Origin: Pseudidiomarina halophila
GTDB taxonomy: Bacteria; Pseudomonadota; Gammaproteobacteria; Enterobacterales; Alteromonadaceae
Length of the DNA stretch: 64,000 nt
NCBI RefSeq assembly: GCF_003987215.1
Contig: NZ_PIPW01000001.1
Span: forward strand, 310,001-374,000
Reading direction: 5' to 3'
Shown here: piece after piece, positions 49,738-58,967 of the stretch
Position numbering within the stretch: position 1 is the stretch's first letter
How the letters are laid out: each line of letters starts with the position of its first letter
The notes under the pieces: model-generated
The model's database searches: none
Told to the model about the DNA's origin: nothing
The model's input: only the letters and a program-made list of their open reading frames with translations
Program-made: the position numbers and the translations under genes

Positions 49738-51141
49738 TTACTCCTTATCGTTTGAGGTCCCGGGGATGCCCCCATGGGTAAGTTGTTTCGGGTCGAGCAG
49801 GCGTTCCAGTTCGTCCCGTGAAAGATCGGTCATTTCGTCAGCGACATCGATGATCGGACGTTGTTCTTTGTATGCCTGTTTGGCGATCGCGGCGGCCTGG
49901 TTATAACCGATCACCGAGTTCAGGGCGGTGACCAGAATAGGATTGCGTGCTAACGCCTCATTCAGGCGTTCATGCTTAACGGTGAAGTCGGCAATGGCCT
50001 GATCTGCCAGTGCTGTCATGGCATTAGCGCTGATTTCAATCGATTCCAGCAAGTGATAAGCCACCAGGGGTAACATCACATTCAACTGAAAGTTACCTTG
50101 CTGGGCTGCGGTAGCAACGGTTGAGTAACTGCCGGCAAGATGCGCTGACACCATGGCGACGGCTTCGGGAATGACCGGATTCACTTTGCCCGGCATGATA
50201 CTACTGCCCGGTTGCAGGGCGCGCAGTTCAATTTCACCTAAGCCGGCCAGAGGGCCGCTGTTCATCCAGCGCAAGTCATTGCTGATTTTCATGAGCACCG
50301 CACCACAACTATTCAGGGCGCCTGCCAATTGTAGGTTCAGTTCCTGCCCGGAAATTCCGGCAAAAGGGTTGTCTGCCGCGCGAAATGTCTGTTCGGTGCG
50401 CTCGCTTAGTGCGTCACAAAAAAGCCTGCGGAAGTCATGTGGAGCGTTGATGCCGGATCCCACCGCGGTACCCCCTTGCGGTAATTCCCGCAGCCGTTCG
50501 ATGACCTCATTGACATTGGCCTGACAGTGGTGCAGCTGGGTGCCCCAGGCACGAAGTTCCTGAGCCATGGTGATAGGCATCGCATCCATCAGGTGCGTGC
50601 GACCGGTTTTTACGACCTCTTCAAGTTCGCGCGCTTTAGTTTCGATGGTGTGTTGCAGGTGAATAATGGCGGGTAACCAGTGTTGTGTTAAGGCCAGTAC
50701 CGAACTTACCTGAATACAGGTTGGGATCACGTCGTTACTGCTCTGGCTGCAGTTGACATGGTCATTCGGATGAACCTCCGGGCCGTTGGCACGGCTAACG
50801 GTTTCCGCCAGCACTTCATTCATATTCATATTAGTACTGGTACCCGAGCCGGTCTGAAAAATATCCAGCGGAAAGTGTTGGGTAGTTTGTTCATTAATGA
50901 CACTTTCTGCGGCGCTAACGATGGCGTCAGCTTGCTCTTTAGTAAGCAGGTCGAGCTCAGCATTGGCTTCTGCCGCGGCCGCCTTGATTTGCGCAAGGCT
51001 GTGAATAAAGCGCAGCGGAAAGCGCAAGGTGCTGAGGCCAAAGTTTTGCCGTGCGCGTTCCGTTTGCGCTCGCCACAATGCATCTGCTGGTACGTCTATC
51101 TCTCCCATGCTATCTTTTTCAGTACGAACTTGAGTCGACAT
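49738..51141 (-). CDS. fumC: Class II fumarate hydratase
   Basis: Iron-independent fumarase of the citric acid cycle, converting fumarate to malate. The ATG at 51141, with GAGGAA upstream, gives 467 residues (E. coli 467). The signature GSSIMPGKVNP contains the catalytic Ser, with the active-site His in GRTHLMDA. The C-terminal domain is present. A longer frame to 51222 would run into the opposite promoter. FumC is typically used under oxidative or iron stress. Confidence 0.98.
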   Translation of the reverse strand: MSTQVRTEKDSMGEIDVPADALWRAQTERARQNFGLSTLRFPLRFIHSLAQIKAAAAEANAELDLLTKEQADAIVSAAESVINEQTTQHFPLDIFQTGSGTSTNMNMNEVLAETVSRANGPEVHPNDHVNCSQSSNDVIPTCIQVSSVLALTQHWLPAIIHLQHTIETKARELEEVVKTGRTHLMDAMPITMAQELRAWGTQLHHCQANVNEVIERLRELPQGGTAVGSGINAPHDFRRLFCDALSERTEQTFRAADNPFAGISGQELNLQLAGALNSCGAVLMKISNDLRWMNSGPLAGLGEIELRALQPGSSIMPGKVNPVIPEAVAMVSAHLAGSYSTVATAAQQGNFQLNVMLPLVAYHLLESIEISANAMTALADQAIADFTVKHERLNEALARNPILVTALNSVIGYNQAAAIAKQAYKEQRPIIDVADEMTDLSRDELERLLDPKQLTHGGIPGTSNDKE

Positions 51142-51168
51142 TATAGGTTCCTCATTGATCAAGTGTTT

Positions 51169-51195
51169 TTGGACAACTAGTGATCTAGTTATAAG
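51169..51195 (+). promoter_or_regulatory. Promoter with palindrome before the cupredoxin operon
   Basis: AACTAG (51175-51180) and CTAGTT (51185-51190) are perfect inverted arms with a four-base spacer. They lie between a -35-like TTGGAC (51169-51174) and a -10-like TATAAG (51190-51195), with a 15-base spacer. An activator or repressor that binds the spacer dyad would control this promoter. It is also 28 bases before the fumC start region on the other strand. Confidence 0.45.
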
Positions 51196-51207
51196 CATGG
51201 GGTGTAG

Positions 51208-51870
51208 ATGCGAAACTTTCAAATAGCAGCGCTGTTATTTCTTCTGGGGAGCGCTGCTGCCAATTTCAGTCACGCCCGTGAACTCACCGTACGCGTGAAC
51301 GATGAGAAGGGCGCGCCATTACCAAAAGTCATCGTATCAACCGAACATCCTGGTGCAGAATCTTCGTCGGATAACGCTGTCATGGATCAGGTCGACAGAC
51401 TATTTAAACCCTTTATTCTCACCATCAAGCCAGGTACAGCGGTAAACTTTCCAAATAGTGACAACATTCGGCACCAGGTGTACTCATTTTCGCCGGCAAA
51501 AACCTTTGAAGTGCCACTTTACAGCAATCGGGAGGCGCCGCTGATCACTTTCCCCAGTGCCGGCGTAGTGGTATTAGGTTGTAATATCCATGATCACATG
51601 CGCGCATACATTTATGTCAGTCCGCATGCTCAATCAGTGCCGACAGATGCCCAGGGAGAGGCCATCTTGGAAATAGCCGACGGCGCGACCGCAGTCAACT
51701 TCTGGTACCCCGGACTGGGTGAAAGTGCCACCGCAGAATACACGGTGGCCGTTGGCGCTGAACAGAGCTCACTGAACGTCACTTTACCGGTGACACGACA
51801 GCAACAAAACCCGCCAGAGACATCACCCTTGCAAGAGCGTTTTAACCGGCTGAAGCAGAATGTTAACTAG
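51208..51870 (+). CDS. Exported cupredoxin with amicyanin-type copper loop
   Basis: A 220-residue exported protein with a signal peptide (about 1-23, ending SHA). The beta-rich core looks like a type 1 blue-copper domain. The likely ligands are H89 (in NIRHQVYSF) and the loop CNIHDHM with C125, H128 and M131. That C-x2-H-x2-M spacing is the one of amicyanin, and homologues are often labelled methylamine-utilization protein. No methylamine dehydrogenase genes are nearby, so that role is not supported. First gene of a four-gene operon, overlapping the next by 11 bases. Confidence 0.8.
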   Translation: MRNFQIAALLFLLGSAAANFSHARELTVRVNDEKGAPLPKVIVSTEHPGAESSSDNAVMDQVDRLFKPFILTIKPGTAVNFPNSDNIRHQVYSFSPAKTFEVPLYSNREAPLITFPSAGVVVLGCNIHDHMRAYIYVSPHAQSVPTDAQGEAILEIADGATAVNFWYPGLGESATAEYTVAVGAEQSSLNVTLPVTRQQQNPPETSPLQERFNRLKQNVN

Positions 51871-54154
51871 TTTTCGCAGCAGATTATTATTGCTCTTTAT
51901 CGGCCTCGCAGGTGGGGTGTTGGTGGTGACGCTCATCGCAGTAACCGTAGCGACACAGAATCAGGCGAAACTGACAGTGGAACGCGAGTTGGTGGTCAGT
52001 GAGCGGGTATTGGGCGAGCTGATTAGTATTCGTGGCGAACAGTTGCTGCAAGCCGCTCAGGTACTGGCTGATGATTTTGGCTTCCGCGAAGCCGTAGCCA
52101 GCGGTGATCAGGATACTTTGATCTCCGCTATGGTCAATCACGGAGAACGGATTGGTACTCAGTTGATGGCCTTGTACCGGCCTGACGGTACCGAGCTGGC
52201 GACCACCCATGATTTACCTGCGATCCAGTCGATTGCTGATTTCCGCGGTATTCGCCGCGTTGATGACGAGTTGTTCCAGCTGGTTACGGTACCGGTGCGG
52301 GCGCCGGACGTGATTGCTTATGCGACGCTGGGCTTTGTAGTCGATGATGCCTTAGCGCAATCGATGAAACAGCTGACGAATGCTGATATTACTTTTTTTG
52401 ATGCCGACAGCAGCCAAATTTTTGCCTCAAGTTTACCGCTTTCCCAACGGCAGGGATTATTAGACGCAGCGCAACAAGAGCGCGTAGAGGACTGGCTTAC
52501 TGAGGGCGGTCTGGCGGGTCACTTAGCGGAATTGAACGAGGTTAATTTGTTGGTCAGTGCCTCGCGCGCAGAAGCTACTCAGGAATACCAGACCCTGCGC
52601 AGTCAGTATTTTGGCTTTGGTCTGGCAACCTTGTTAGTGGCGCTGGCTCTTGCGATTGCCACCGCTCGTCAGTTTAACAAGCCGTTAATGCGTCTGACCG
52701 CGGCCGCTGAAGCGCTGCGCCAGGGGGATTATGACGAGCCTGTTGAGCTTGAGCGCGACGATGAGTTCGGTAAGTTGGGTGAAACTTTTAATACCATGCG
52801 GGGTGCTATTGCTGAACGTGAACAACGCATTATCTATCAGCTCGAGCACGATATTCTGACGGGTCTACCCAATCGTAAATCTCTGCATCACTATCTTCAG
52901 GCGCAACTCGAGGACCAACAAAGTGGTTATGTGGTAACCATGAATATTCTGCGGTTCCGTGCGCTTAACGATCGACTTGGCCAGGGCTTCGGTGACAAAA
53001 TTCTGCAGTTGGTCGCTCAGCGCCTGAAGCAGGAATTTATGACTGATTGTTTTATTGCGCGTCTGGCGGGTGATGAATTTGTCCTGGCGTGCAATGAGAA
53101 CTTGAAAAAAGCGGAGTTACAACAGCGTTTACAACGTTTGGTAAATGAACCCTGGCAAGTTGGTGAGACCCCTTACCGACTTGAGTTTCGTGCGGGCCTG
53201 GTGCGTTACCCTGAGCAAGGGGATGAGGTTGATGCGTTATTGCGCCGGGCGCAACTGGCGGCACGGTTGGCGCAACAGAGTAAGCAACTGCTGGCGGCCT
53301 ACCAGCAGGGCAGTGACGAAGACTACATGCGCCGTTTACAAATTCTGCAAGCGCTTCCTGAAGCCATTAGTGCGCGCAAACTTAATCTCCATTATCAGGC
53401 AAAGCTTTGTTGTCGCAGCGGTGAAGTTTTAGGTGTTGAAGCCCTGATCCGTTGGCAGCATCCCCAGCTTGGTGTGATCCGTCCTGATGAGTTTATTCCG
53501 CTGGCAGAACAATCCGGCGATATCCTGCGGGTAACGCGTTGGGTTTGCGAAACCGCACTTGATCAACAGCAGTACTGGCTGGAACAGGGACGCAAATTGC
53601 AGGTGGCGATTAATTTATCAGCAATTGACTTACAGGACGAAAAGCTGGTCGAATTTATTCGACAGCAACTGGAAAAACGCAAGTTAGCGGCGGCTAATCT
53701 GACGCTGGAAGTAACTGAAAGTGCGGTAATGGCAGATCTTGAACAGGCGCAGGAGCGCTTAGCTCAGCTACGACATCTGGGCGTAAAAATCGCGCTTGAT
53801 GACTATGGCACGGGTTACGCATCATTGGCACAACTGAAGTATTTACCCGTTGACGAACTGAAGCTCGATCAAAGCTTCATCCGGGGTTTAAAAGACGATG
53901 CCAACGACCGCATTATTGTCCGCTCAACCCTACAGTTAGCCTCGCAACTGCACCTAACGACGGTCGCTGAAGGGGTGGAAGAGCAATCGGTCTGGTACCT
54001 GCTGCAGGAAATGGGTTGTGATACATTGCAAGGTTATTACTTTAGTCGCCCTTTAGCCGCACAGGAATTCGAACAATGGCTTGGCGAGCAGGCGTTAACT
54101 TTCTCTCAGCAAGCCCGGGACAGCGGAAAACAGCATGATAAAACTCTACTCTAA
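51860..54154 (+). CDS. Membrane sensor with GGDEF and EAL domains
   Basis: The 764 residues run: TM helix (8-30), periplasmic sensor region (about 31-250), TM helix (252-269), HAMP (about 270-325), GGDEF (about 326-485), EAL (about 495-745). In GGDEF the signature is AGDEF (403-407), but the metal-binding segment reads MNILRF (361-366) where DxD-F is expected, so cyclase activity is doubtful. The EAL half has EAL at 527-529, the LEVTES glutamate, DDYGTG at 647-652, LKLD near 667 and AEGVEE at 703-708, so it looks like an active c-di-GMP phosphodiesterase. The sensor faces the periplasm, where its two exported neighbours act. Confidence 0.88.
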   Translation: MLTSFRSRLLLLFIGLAGGVLVVTLIAVTVATQNQAKLTVERELVVSERVLGELISIRGEQLLQAAQVLADDFGFREAVASGDQDTLISAMVNHGERIGTQLMALYRPDGTELATTHDLPAIQSIADFRGIRRVDDELFQLVTVPVRAPDVIAYATLGFVVDDALAQSMKQLTNADITFFDADSSQIFASSLPLSQRQGLLDAAQQERVEDWLTEGGLAGHLAELNEVNLLVSASRAEATQEYQTLRSQYFGFGLATLLVALALAIATARQFNKPLMRLTAAAEALRQGDYDEPVELERDDEFGKLGETFNTMRGAIAEREQRIIYQLEHDILTGLPNRKSLHHYLQAQLEDQQSGYVVTMNILRFRALNDRLGQGFGDKILQLVAQRLKQEFMTDCFIARLAGDEFVLACNENLKKAELQQRLQRLVNEPWQVGETPYRLEFRAGLVRYPEQGDEVDALLRRAQLAARLAQQSKQLLAAYQQGSDEDYMRRLQILQALPEAISARKLNLHYQAKLCCRSGEVLGVEALIRWQHPQLGVIRPDEFIPLAEQSGDILRVTRWVCETALDQQQYWLEQGRKLQVAINLSAIDLQDEKLVEFIRQQLEKRKLAAANLTLEVTESAVMADLEQAQERLAQLRHLGVKIALDDYGTGYASLAQLKYLPVDELKLDQSFIRGLKDDANDRIIVRSTLQLASQLHLTTVAEGVEEQSVWYLLQEMGCDTLQGYYFSRPLAAQEFEQWLGEQALTFSQQARDSGKQHDKTLL

Positions 54155-54989
54155 CTTTCTTGTGAGCGGTGTGCTGGCCAGTACTATTCTACTGTGCCCA
54201 ATCGCCTATGCCGATAATGGTAAACTGCTGGGCACCGGCGCCGTAACCAGTATCGAAGGTGCTGGAGGTGGTGGCATCGTGCCCTGGGCGACCACGGCAA
54301 GTTACGCAGAGAAAGGCGAGTGGGGCTTCACTGTGAACGGGAACTTTGCTGATGTTGACGACTTTCAATTAGGAGTCCAAAGCTTAAATGCGACCTACGG
54401 CAATCGCATAGAAGTGAGCTACGCGCAGCAGCGGCTGGGCCTGAATACCATTGGTGGTGACTTAAAACAAGAAATCTACGGGTTAAAAGTACGGGTTGCG
54501 GGTGATGTGATATACGGCGATTTACCGCAGTTGAGCGTCGGTGTTCAGCATAAACGCAATACCACCTTTGCCTTGCCAGAAGCGGTCGGAGCCACCGATG
54601 ACACTGGCACCGACGTTTATGTCAGTGCGGCTAAAGCGTGGCTTGCCGGTCCTTTTGCCCGTACCTGGGTGGCGAATCTCACTTTGCGTGCGACCAAGGC
54701 AAATCAGTTGGGTTTATTAGGCTTTGGTGGTGATAAAAATGACGACTACGAGGCGATGGCCGAAGCCAGTCTCGGCATGTTTATTAACCGACACTGGCTG
54801 GTCGGAGCCGAATACCGGCAGAAACCAGATAACTTAGGTTTTGCTCAGGAATATGACTGGCGTGATGTTTTTGTCGGTTGGTTTCCGAATAAGTCGGTAG
54901 CAGTGGTGGTTGCTTATGTCGATCTGAAATCGATTGCCGGGTTGCCCGATCAAAGCGGCGCCTACGCTTCTGTACAAATTAGCTTTTAA
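54135..54989 (+). CDS. DUF3034-like outer-membrane beta-barrel protein
   Basis: A 284-residue protein with a signal peptide (about 1-26, ending AYA) and the Gly-rich LLGTGAVTSIEGAGGGGIVPW start of the DUF3034 family. It has alternating polar/hydrophobic strands and ends in Phe, which suggests an outer-membrane beta barrel. No function is established. It overlaps the GGDEF/EAL gene by 20 bases, so translation is coupled, and is followed 12 bases later by the globin gene. Confidence 0.75.
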   Translation: MIKLYSNFLVSGVLASTILLCPIAYADNGKLLGTGAVTSIEGAGGGGIVPWATTASYAEKGEWGFTVNGNFADVDDFQLGVQSLNATYGNRIEVSYAQQRLGLNTIGGDLKQEIYGLKVRVAGDVIYGDLPQLSVGVQHKRNTTFALPEAVGATDDTGTDVYVSAAKAWLAGPFARTWVANLTLRATKANQLGLLGFGGDKNDDYEAMAEASLGMFINRHWLVGAEYRQKPDNLGFAQEYDWRDVFVGWFPNKSVAVVVAYVDLKSIAGLPDQSGAYASVQISF

Positions 54990-55001
54990 TAAGGTGAGGC
55001 G

Positions 55002-55430
55002 ATGAATTACTTTGCAATTCTGCTTGCTGCGCTGGCGCTATTGCTAGGCTCAACAACCGCGCAAGCCCGCACGGATGCGTCACTCTATCAGGAGTTGGGC
55101 GCGAAACAGGGCATAAGCGATCTGATGGCGGTGTTTGTACTGGAAATCGCTCAGGACGAGCGCGTTATCCACCATTTTGATAACGTCGATATCGACCGTT
55201 TCCACCGTATGCTAAGCCAGCACTTGTGTGAACTGACCGGCGGCCCTTGTGAATATACAGGAGCTGACATGGTGGAGGTGCATACGGGGATGGCGATCAC
55301 CAGAGCCGAGTTTAATGCCATTGTTGAAGACTTAATTACCGCCATGGAAAAAGAGGGGATTGCGGTCAGCACCCAGAATCGATTATTGGCGATATTGGCG
55401 GAGTTTCATGGGGAAATTGTGGGTCAGTGA
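55002..55430 (+). CDS. Exported group 1 truncated haemoglobin
   Basis: A 142-residue 2-on-2 haem globin with an N-terminal signal peptide (about 1-22, AQA), unlike cytosolic trHbs. The likely proximal haem ligand is H94 in EVHTGMAIT. The pair C76 and C83 in CELTGGPC could form a disulfide in the periplasm. Group 1 trHbs bind O2 and NO and can carry out NO dioxygenation or electron transfer. It is the last gene of the operon and is followed by a strong terminator. Confidence 0.85.
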   Translation: MNYFAILLAALALLLGSTTAQARTDASLYQELGAKQGISDLMAVFVLEIAQDERVIHHFDNVDIDRFHRMLSQHLCELTGGPCEYTGADMVEVHTGMAITRAEFNAIVEDLITAMEKEGIAVSTQNRLLAILAEFHGEIVGQ

Positions 55431-55457
55431 TTGCGCTGCATAAGCATTGCGAATAAT

Positions 55458-55486
55458 AAAAAAGGCCGCTTCAGTAGCGGCCTTTT
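55458..55486. terminator. Terminator after the globin gene, bidirectional
   Basis: AAAAAAGGCCGCT (55458-55470) pairs with AGCGGCCTTTTT (55475-55486) around a short loop, with A and T runs on both sides. It separates the operon from the ychF 3' end on the opposite strand. Confidence 0.88.
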
Positions 55487-55505
55487 TCGATTAGAGCGTA
55501 TGCAG

Positions 55506-56597
55506 TTAAACGTTAAAGCGGAACAGAATCACATCACCGTCTTTTACGATATATTCTTTGCCTTCTTCGCGGCGTTTGCCGGCTTCTTTAGCACCTTGCT
55601 CACCTTTGTGCGTGACGTAATCGTCAAATGCCACCACGACTGCGCGGATAAAGCCTTTTTCAAAGTCGGTATGAATTTTACCAGCGGCTTGTGGCGCGGT
55701 CGCACCGATCGGAATGGTCCAGGCGCGAACTTCTTTCGGTCCAGCGGTAAAGTAGGTCTGCAAGTTCAGTAGTTCATAACCACCACGAATGACCCGGTTC
55801 AGGCCTGGCTCTTCAATACCAAGGTCGGCCATAAACTCAGCTTTCTCGTCATCATCAAGCTCGGCGATTTCCGATTCGATCTCGGCGCAGACAGGAACCA
55901 CGATTGCATCTTCGTTAGCAGCAATTTCGCGGACTTTATCTAAGTACGGATTATTCTCGAAGCCATCATCATTGACGTTGGCAATGTACATGGTCGGCTT
56001 CAGAGTTAATAAATTATACGAACGAATGGTCGCGCGCTCATCTTTAGTCAGAGCGATGGAGCGGGCCATCTCGCCATTTTCCAGCGCCGGTAACAGCTTT
56101 TCCAGCACCTGAATCTCGGCGACTGCTTGCTTGTCACCACCTTTTGCTTTCTTCGACTGGCGATGAATAGCTTTTTCAACACTGTCTAAGTCAGCCAATG
56201 CAAGTTCAGTATTGATGATTTCAATGTCGGCTTGCGGGTCAACTTTGCCTGCAACGTGGACAATATTATCGTTTTCGAAGCAGCGCACGACGTGGCCGAT
56301 AGCATCGGTTTCACGAATGTTAGCAAGGAACTGGTTACCTAAGCCTTCGCCTTTGGAAGCGCCTTTTACCAATCCGGCAATGTCGACGAACTCCATGGTC
56401 GTCGGTAGCACCCGCTGCGGATTAACGATTGCAGCCAGCTCATTTAAACGCGGATCAGGAACCGCAACCACACCAGTGTTTGGCTCAATGGTGCAGAATG
56501 GGAAGTTAGCTGCCTCAATACCTGCTTTGGTGAGGGCGTTGAACAAGGTTGACTTACCAACGTTAGGTAAACCAACGATACCGCATTTAAATCCCAT
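55506..56597 (-). CDS. ychF: Redox-regulated ribosome-binding ATPase YchF
   Basis: OBG-family P-loop protein that prefers ATP, binds 70S ribosomes and responds to oxidative stress. The ATG at 56597 gives 363 residues. P-loop GLPNVGKST is at about 8-16, [16 protein letters not shown] follows, and a coiled coil and C-terminal TGS domain complete it. The longer frame reads back into pth. It starts one base after the pth stop, the usual order. Confidence 0.97.
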   Translation of the reverse strand: MGFKCGIVGLPNVGKSTLFNALTKAGIEAANFPFCTIEPNTGVVAVPDPRLNELAAIVNPQRVLPTTMEFVDIAGLVKGASKGEGLGNQFLANIRETDAIGHVVRCFENDNIVHVAGKVDPQADIEIINTELALADLDSVEKAIHRQSKKAKGGDKQAVAEIQVLEKLLPALENGEMARSIALTKDERATIRSYNLLTLKPTMYIANVNDDGFENNPYLDKVREIAANEDAIVVPVCAEIESEIAELDDDEKAEFMADLGIEEPGLNRVIRGGYELLNLQTYFTAGPKEVRAWTIPIGATAPQAAGKIHTDFEKGFIRAVVVAFDDYVTHKGEQGAKEAGKRREEGKEYIVKDGDVILFRFNV

Positions 56598-56598
56598 C

Positions 56599-57192
56599 TT
56601 AATTCTCGCTCTGTGCTTTGAAACTGTGTAATTGCTGTTGTGCTGCCCGCATGTCGCCATTTATCAATAGCTCGATGCTGGTGCAGGCTTGCGTAATGGT
56701 ATCGTCCATCAGATGCTGTTCGGCAGCCGGAGCTTTACCGAGTACATAACCTGTCACTTTACTTTTATGGCCAGGATGACCGATACCAATACGTAAGCGA
56801 TGAAAGTCCGGGCTACCAATAGCCGCGGTGATATCTTTAATTCCATTATGACCGCCACTACCCCCACCGGTTTTAAATTTTGCCACACCGGGTGGTAAGT
56901 CGAGCTCGTCGTAAGCCACTAAGATTTCATCAGGTTGGATCTTAAAGAAGTTTGCAAGTGCCGCTACTGCCTTGCCGCTTTTGTTCATAAAGGTCATGGG
57001 CTCGAGTAAACGTACGTCCCAACTGCCTTTTTGCAAGCGGGCGGTGTGGCCAAAATATTTAGGTTCGGGCTGCAAGGTTTGTCCGTGTCGGCGAGCGAAT
57101 TCTTCGACCAACCAGAAGCCTGCATTGTGGCGGGTTTGCAAATATTCGGGGCCTGGATTACCCAGGCCCACGATTAAACGAATTGTCGACAT
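56599..57192 (-). CDS. pth: Peptidyl-tRNA hydrolase
   Basis: Releases peptides from tRNA after abortive translation. The ATG at 57192 gives 197 residues. The catalytic H22 lies in TRHNAGF, after the LIVGLGNPG opening. Conserved [16 protein letters not shown] and GSGGHNGIK blocks follow. The longest open frame starts in rplY and is a read-through of its acidic-tail codons, so it was rejected. It is 7 bases from rplY. Confidence 0.98.
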   Translation of the reverse strand: MSTIRLIVGLGNPGPEYLQTRHNAGFWLVEEFARRHGQTLQPEPKYFGHTARLQKGSWDVRLLEPMTFMNKSGKAVAALANFFKIQPDEILVAYDELDLPPGVAKFKTGGGSGGHNGIKDITAAIGSPDFHRLRIGIGHPGHKSKVTGYVLGKAPAAEQHLMDDTITQACTSIELLINGDMRAAQQQLHSFKAQSEN

Positions 57193-57199
57193 GACAGAC

Positions 57200-57886
57200 T
57201 TATTCTTTGTCTTGCTTGTCTTCGTCTTCGCCTTCTTCACTTTCTTTAGTGGTTGGAACTTCCGCAGAAACTTCTTCAGCTTCTGGTTCTGGTTCTTTTT
57301 CAATACGTGGTGCAACGATAGATACAACCGCCTGATCGTGATCTTCACCTTTCGTCAACTCAACCAGTTCAACGCCGTTTGGCAATTGCAGGTCGGTCAA
57401 GTGCAGGTTACTACCCATCTCAAGGTTTGCTACATCAACTTCCAGATATTCTGGTAAGTCTTTCGGCAAGCACGTAACTTCCACGTCGTTCACATGGTGA
57501 ACGATAACACCGCCGTCGTCTTTTACGCCTTTCGCAGTCGTCTCGTTCAGGAAGTGCAATGGAACGTGAGTATGCAATTTCTGACCTTTCTCAACGCGTT
57601 GGAAGTCAAGGTGAGTCAGTTTTGGCTTGTAAGGGTGGCGTTGGATATCTTTCAAGATCGCCTGATGCTTTTTGCCGTCAATGACTAAAGTCAAAATGTG
57701 CGAGTAAAAAGCTTCGAAGTCCGCCATGTTGTTCACTTTGTTGTGATCCAAGGTTAGCGAAACCGCTTCTTTGTTCGCACCGTACAAAATTGCAGGCACT
57801 TTTTCTGCGCGACGCAGGCGGCGGCTCGCACCTTTCCCTGTATCCTGACGCAGTTCTGCTTGAATAGTAAAATCTATAGTCGACAT
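57200..57886 (-). CDS. rplY: 50S ribosomal protein L25/general stress protein Ctc
   Basis: Binds 5S rRNA. At 228 residues it is the long Ctc/TL5 form, with an N-terminal L25 domain (about 1-95) and a C-terminal beta domain (about 98-190). E. coli has only the short form. It ends in a very acidic Glu-rich tail (about 195-228). It lies between prs and pth, the usual neighbourhood. Confidence 0.96.
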   Translation of the reverse strand: MSTIDFTIQAELRQDTGKGASRRLRRAEKVPAILYGANKEAVSLTLDHNKVNNMADFEAFYSHILTLVIDGKKHQAILKDIQRHPYKPKLTHLDFQRVEKGQKLHTHVPLHFLNETTAKGVKDDGGVIVHHVNDVEVTCLPKDLPEYLEVDVANLEMGSNLHLTDLQLPNGVELVELTKGEDHDQAVVSIVAPRIEKEPEPEAEEVSAEVPTTKESEEGEDEDKQDKE

Positions 57887-57965
57887 ATGGAGTGTCTCCG
57901 TTAAATAAAAATAAGCCGGCTATTCGCGACCAAATACCCGACACTTTCCTGAAATTCTTTTTGTC

Positions 57966-58008
57966 AATTTCGAGGGCGCGGAATAGTACCACTCGCGCCC
58001 TCGAAATT
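57966..58008. repeat. Perfect 15-bp inverted repeat between prs and rplY
   Basis: 57966-57980 (AATTTCGAGGGCGCG) and 57994-58008 are exact reverse complements with a 13-base loop. It starts three bases after the prs stop. No T run follows on either strand, so it is not a clear intrinsic terminator. It may protect or process the prs-rplY mRNA. Confidence 0.75.
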
Positions 58009-58011
58009 CAA

Positions 58012-58959
58012 TCAATACTCGAACATTGCCGAGATAGACTCTTCATTGCTGACGCGGCGTAGGGCTTCAGACAACATGCCACTGAGGGTAAGCTGATGAA
58101 CTTTGTCCAGTGCTTTCATTTCGGCACTCAACGGAATGCTATCGGTAACGATCACCTGATCAATGTTTGATTCGCGAATATTCTTCACCGCATTACCTGA
58201 AAATACAGGGTGGGTAGCGTAAGCGAATACCCGTCGTGCGCCGTTTGTTTTTAATGCGTCAGCGGCTTTACACAAGGTGCCGCCGGTGTCGATCATATCG
58301 TCAACGATGATGCAGTCACGGTCCTGAACGTCACCAATAATGTGCATGACTTGTGATTCATTAGCGCGTGGGCGACGTTTGTCGATAATCGCCAGGTCAA
58401 TATCGTTCAACAGTTTGGCGATAGCACGTGCGCGCACTACACCGCCAATATCCGGCGAGACGACGACCGGGTTGTAGAACTCCTGCTGGCGCAGATGTTC
58501 GAGTAGTACCGGGCTACCGAATACGTTATCGACCGGAACATCGAAAAAGCCTTGAATCTGTTCGGCATGTAAATCGACGGTCAACACGCGATCAACGCCA
58601 ACGCTGGATAAAAAGTCAGCGACAACTTTAGAGGTAATAGGAACCCGTGCTGAGCGTACCCGGCGATCCTGGCGAGCATAGCCAAAATAGGGCATTACTG
58701 CGGTAATACGACCGGCAGAAGCACGGCGCAGCGCATCAACCATCACGATGAGTTCCATCAGGTTGTCATTGGTTGGTGCGCAGGTAGATTGCAGAATAAA
58801 AACGTCAGAACCGCGGACGTTCTCATTAATCATAACGCTGATTTCACCGTCACTAAAACGGCCTACTTCGGCGTCGCCGAGTTTAATAAAGAGTCGGTCA
58901 GCAATTTTCTGGGCGAGTTCTGGCGTGGCGTTGCCAGCAAAAAGCTTCATGTCAGGCAC
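58012..58959 (-). CDS. prs: Ribose-phosphate pyrophosphokinase
   Basis: Makes PRPP for nucleotides, His, Trp and NAD. The GTG at 58959 gives 315 residues, exactly the E. coli length, and the encoded start MPDMKLFAG equals that of E. coli. GAGG is well placed before it; the ATG nine bases downstream is inferior. Blocks include [16 protein letters not shown], the [19 protein letters not shown] flexible-loop region and the PRPP loop [11 protein letters not shown]. The end overlaps nothing, but its ribosome-binding site lies in the ispE stop region. Confidence 0.97.
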   Translation of the reverse strand: MPDMKLFAGNATPELAQKIADRLFIKLGDAEVGRFSDGEISVMINENVRGSDVFILQSTCAPTNDNLMELIVMVDALRRASAGRITAVMPYFGYARQDRRVRSARVPITSKVVADFLSSVGVDRVLTVDLHAEQIQGFFDVPVDNVFGSPVLLEHLRQQEFYNPVVVSPDIGGVVRARAIAKLLNDIDLAIIDKRRPRANESQVMHIIGDVQDRDCIIVDDMIDTGGTLCKAADALKTNGARRVFAYATHPVFSGNAVKNIRESNIDQVIVTDSIPLSAEMKALDKVHQLTLSGMLSEALRRVSNEESISAMFEY

Positions 58960-58967
58960 ACTAAACC

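Noticed and set aside
57193-57348. N-terminal extension of pth
   Set aside because: It reads the rplY tail in another frame and gives a Lys-rich leader unlike any peptidyl-tRNA hydrolase. The ATG at 57192 fits the family.
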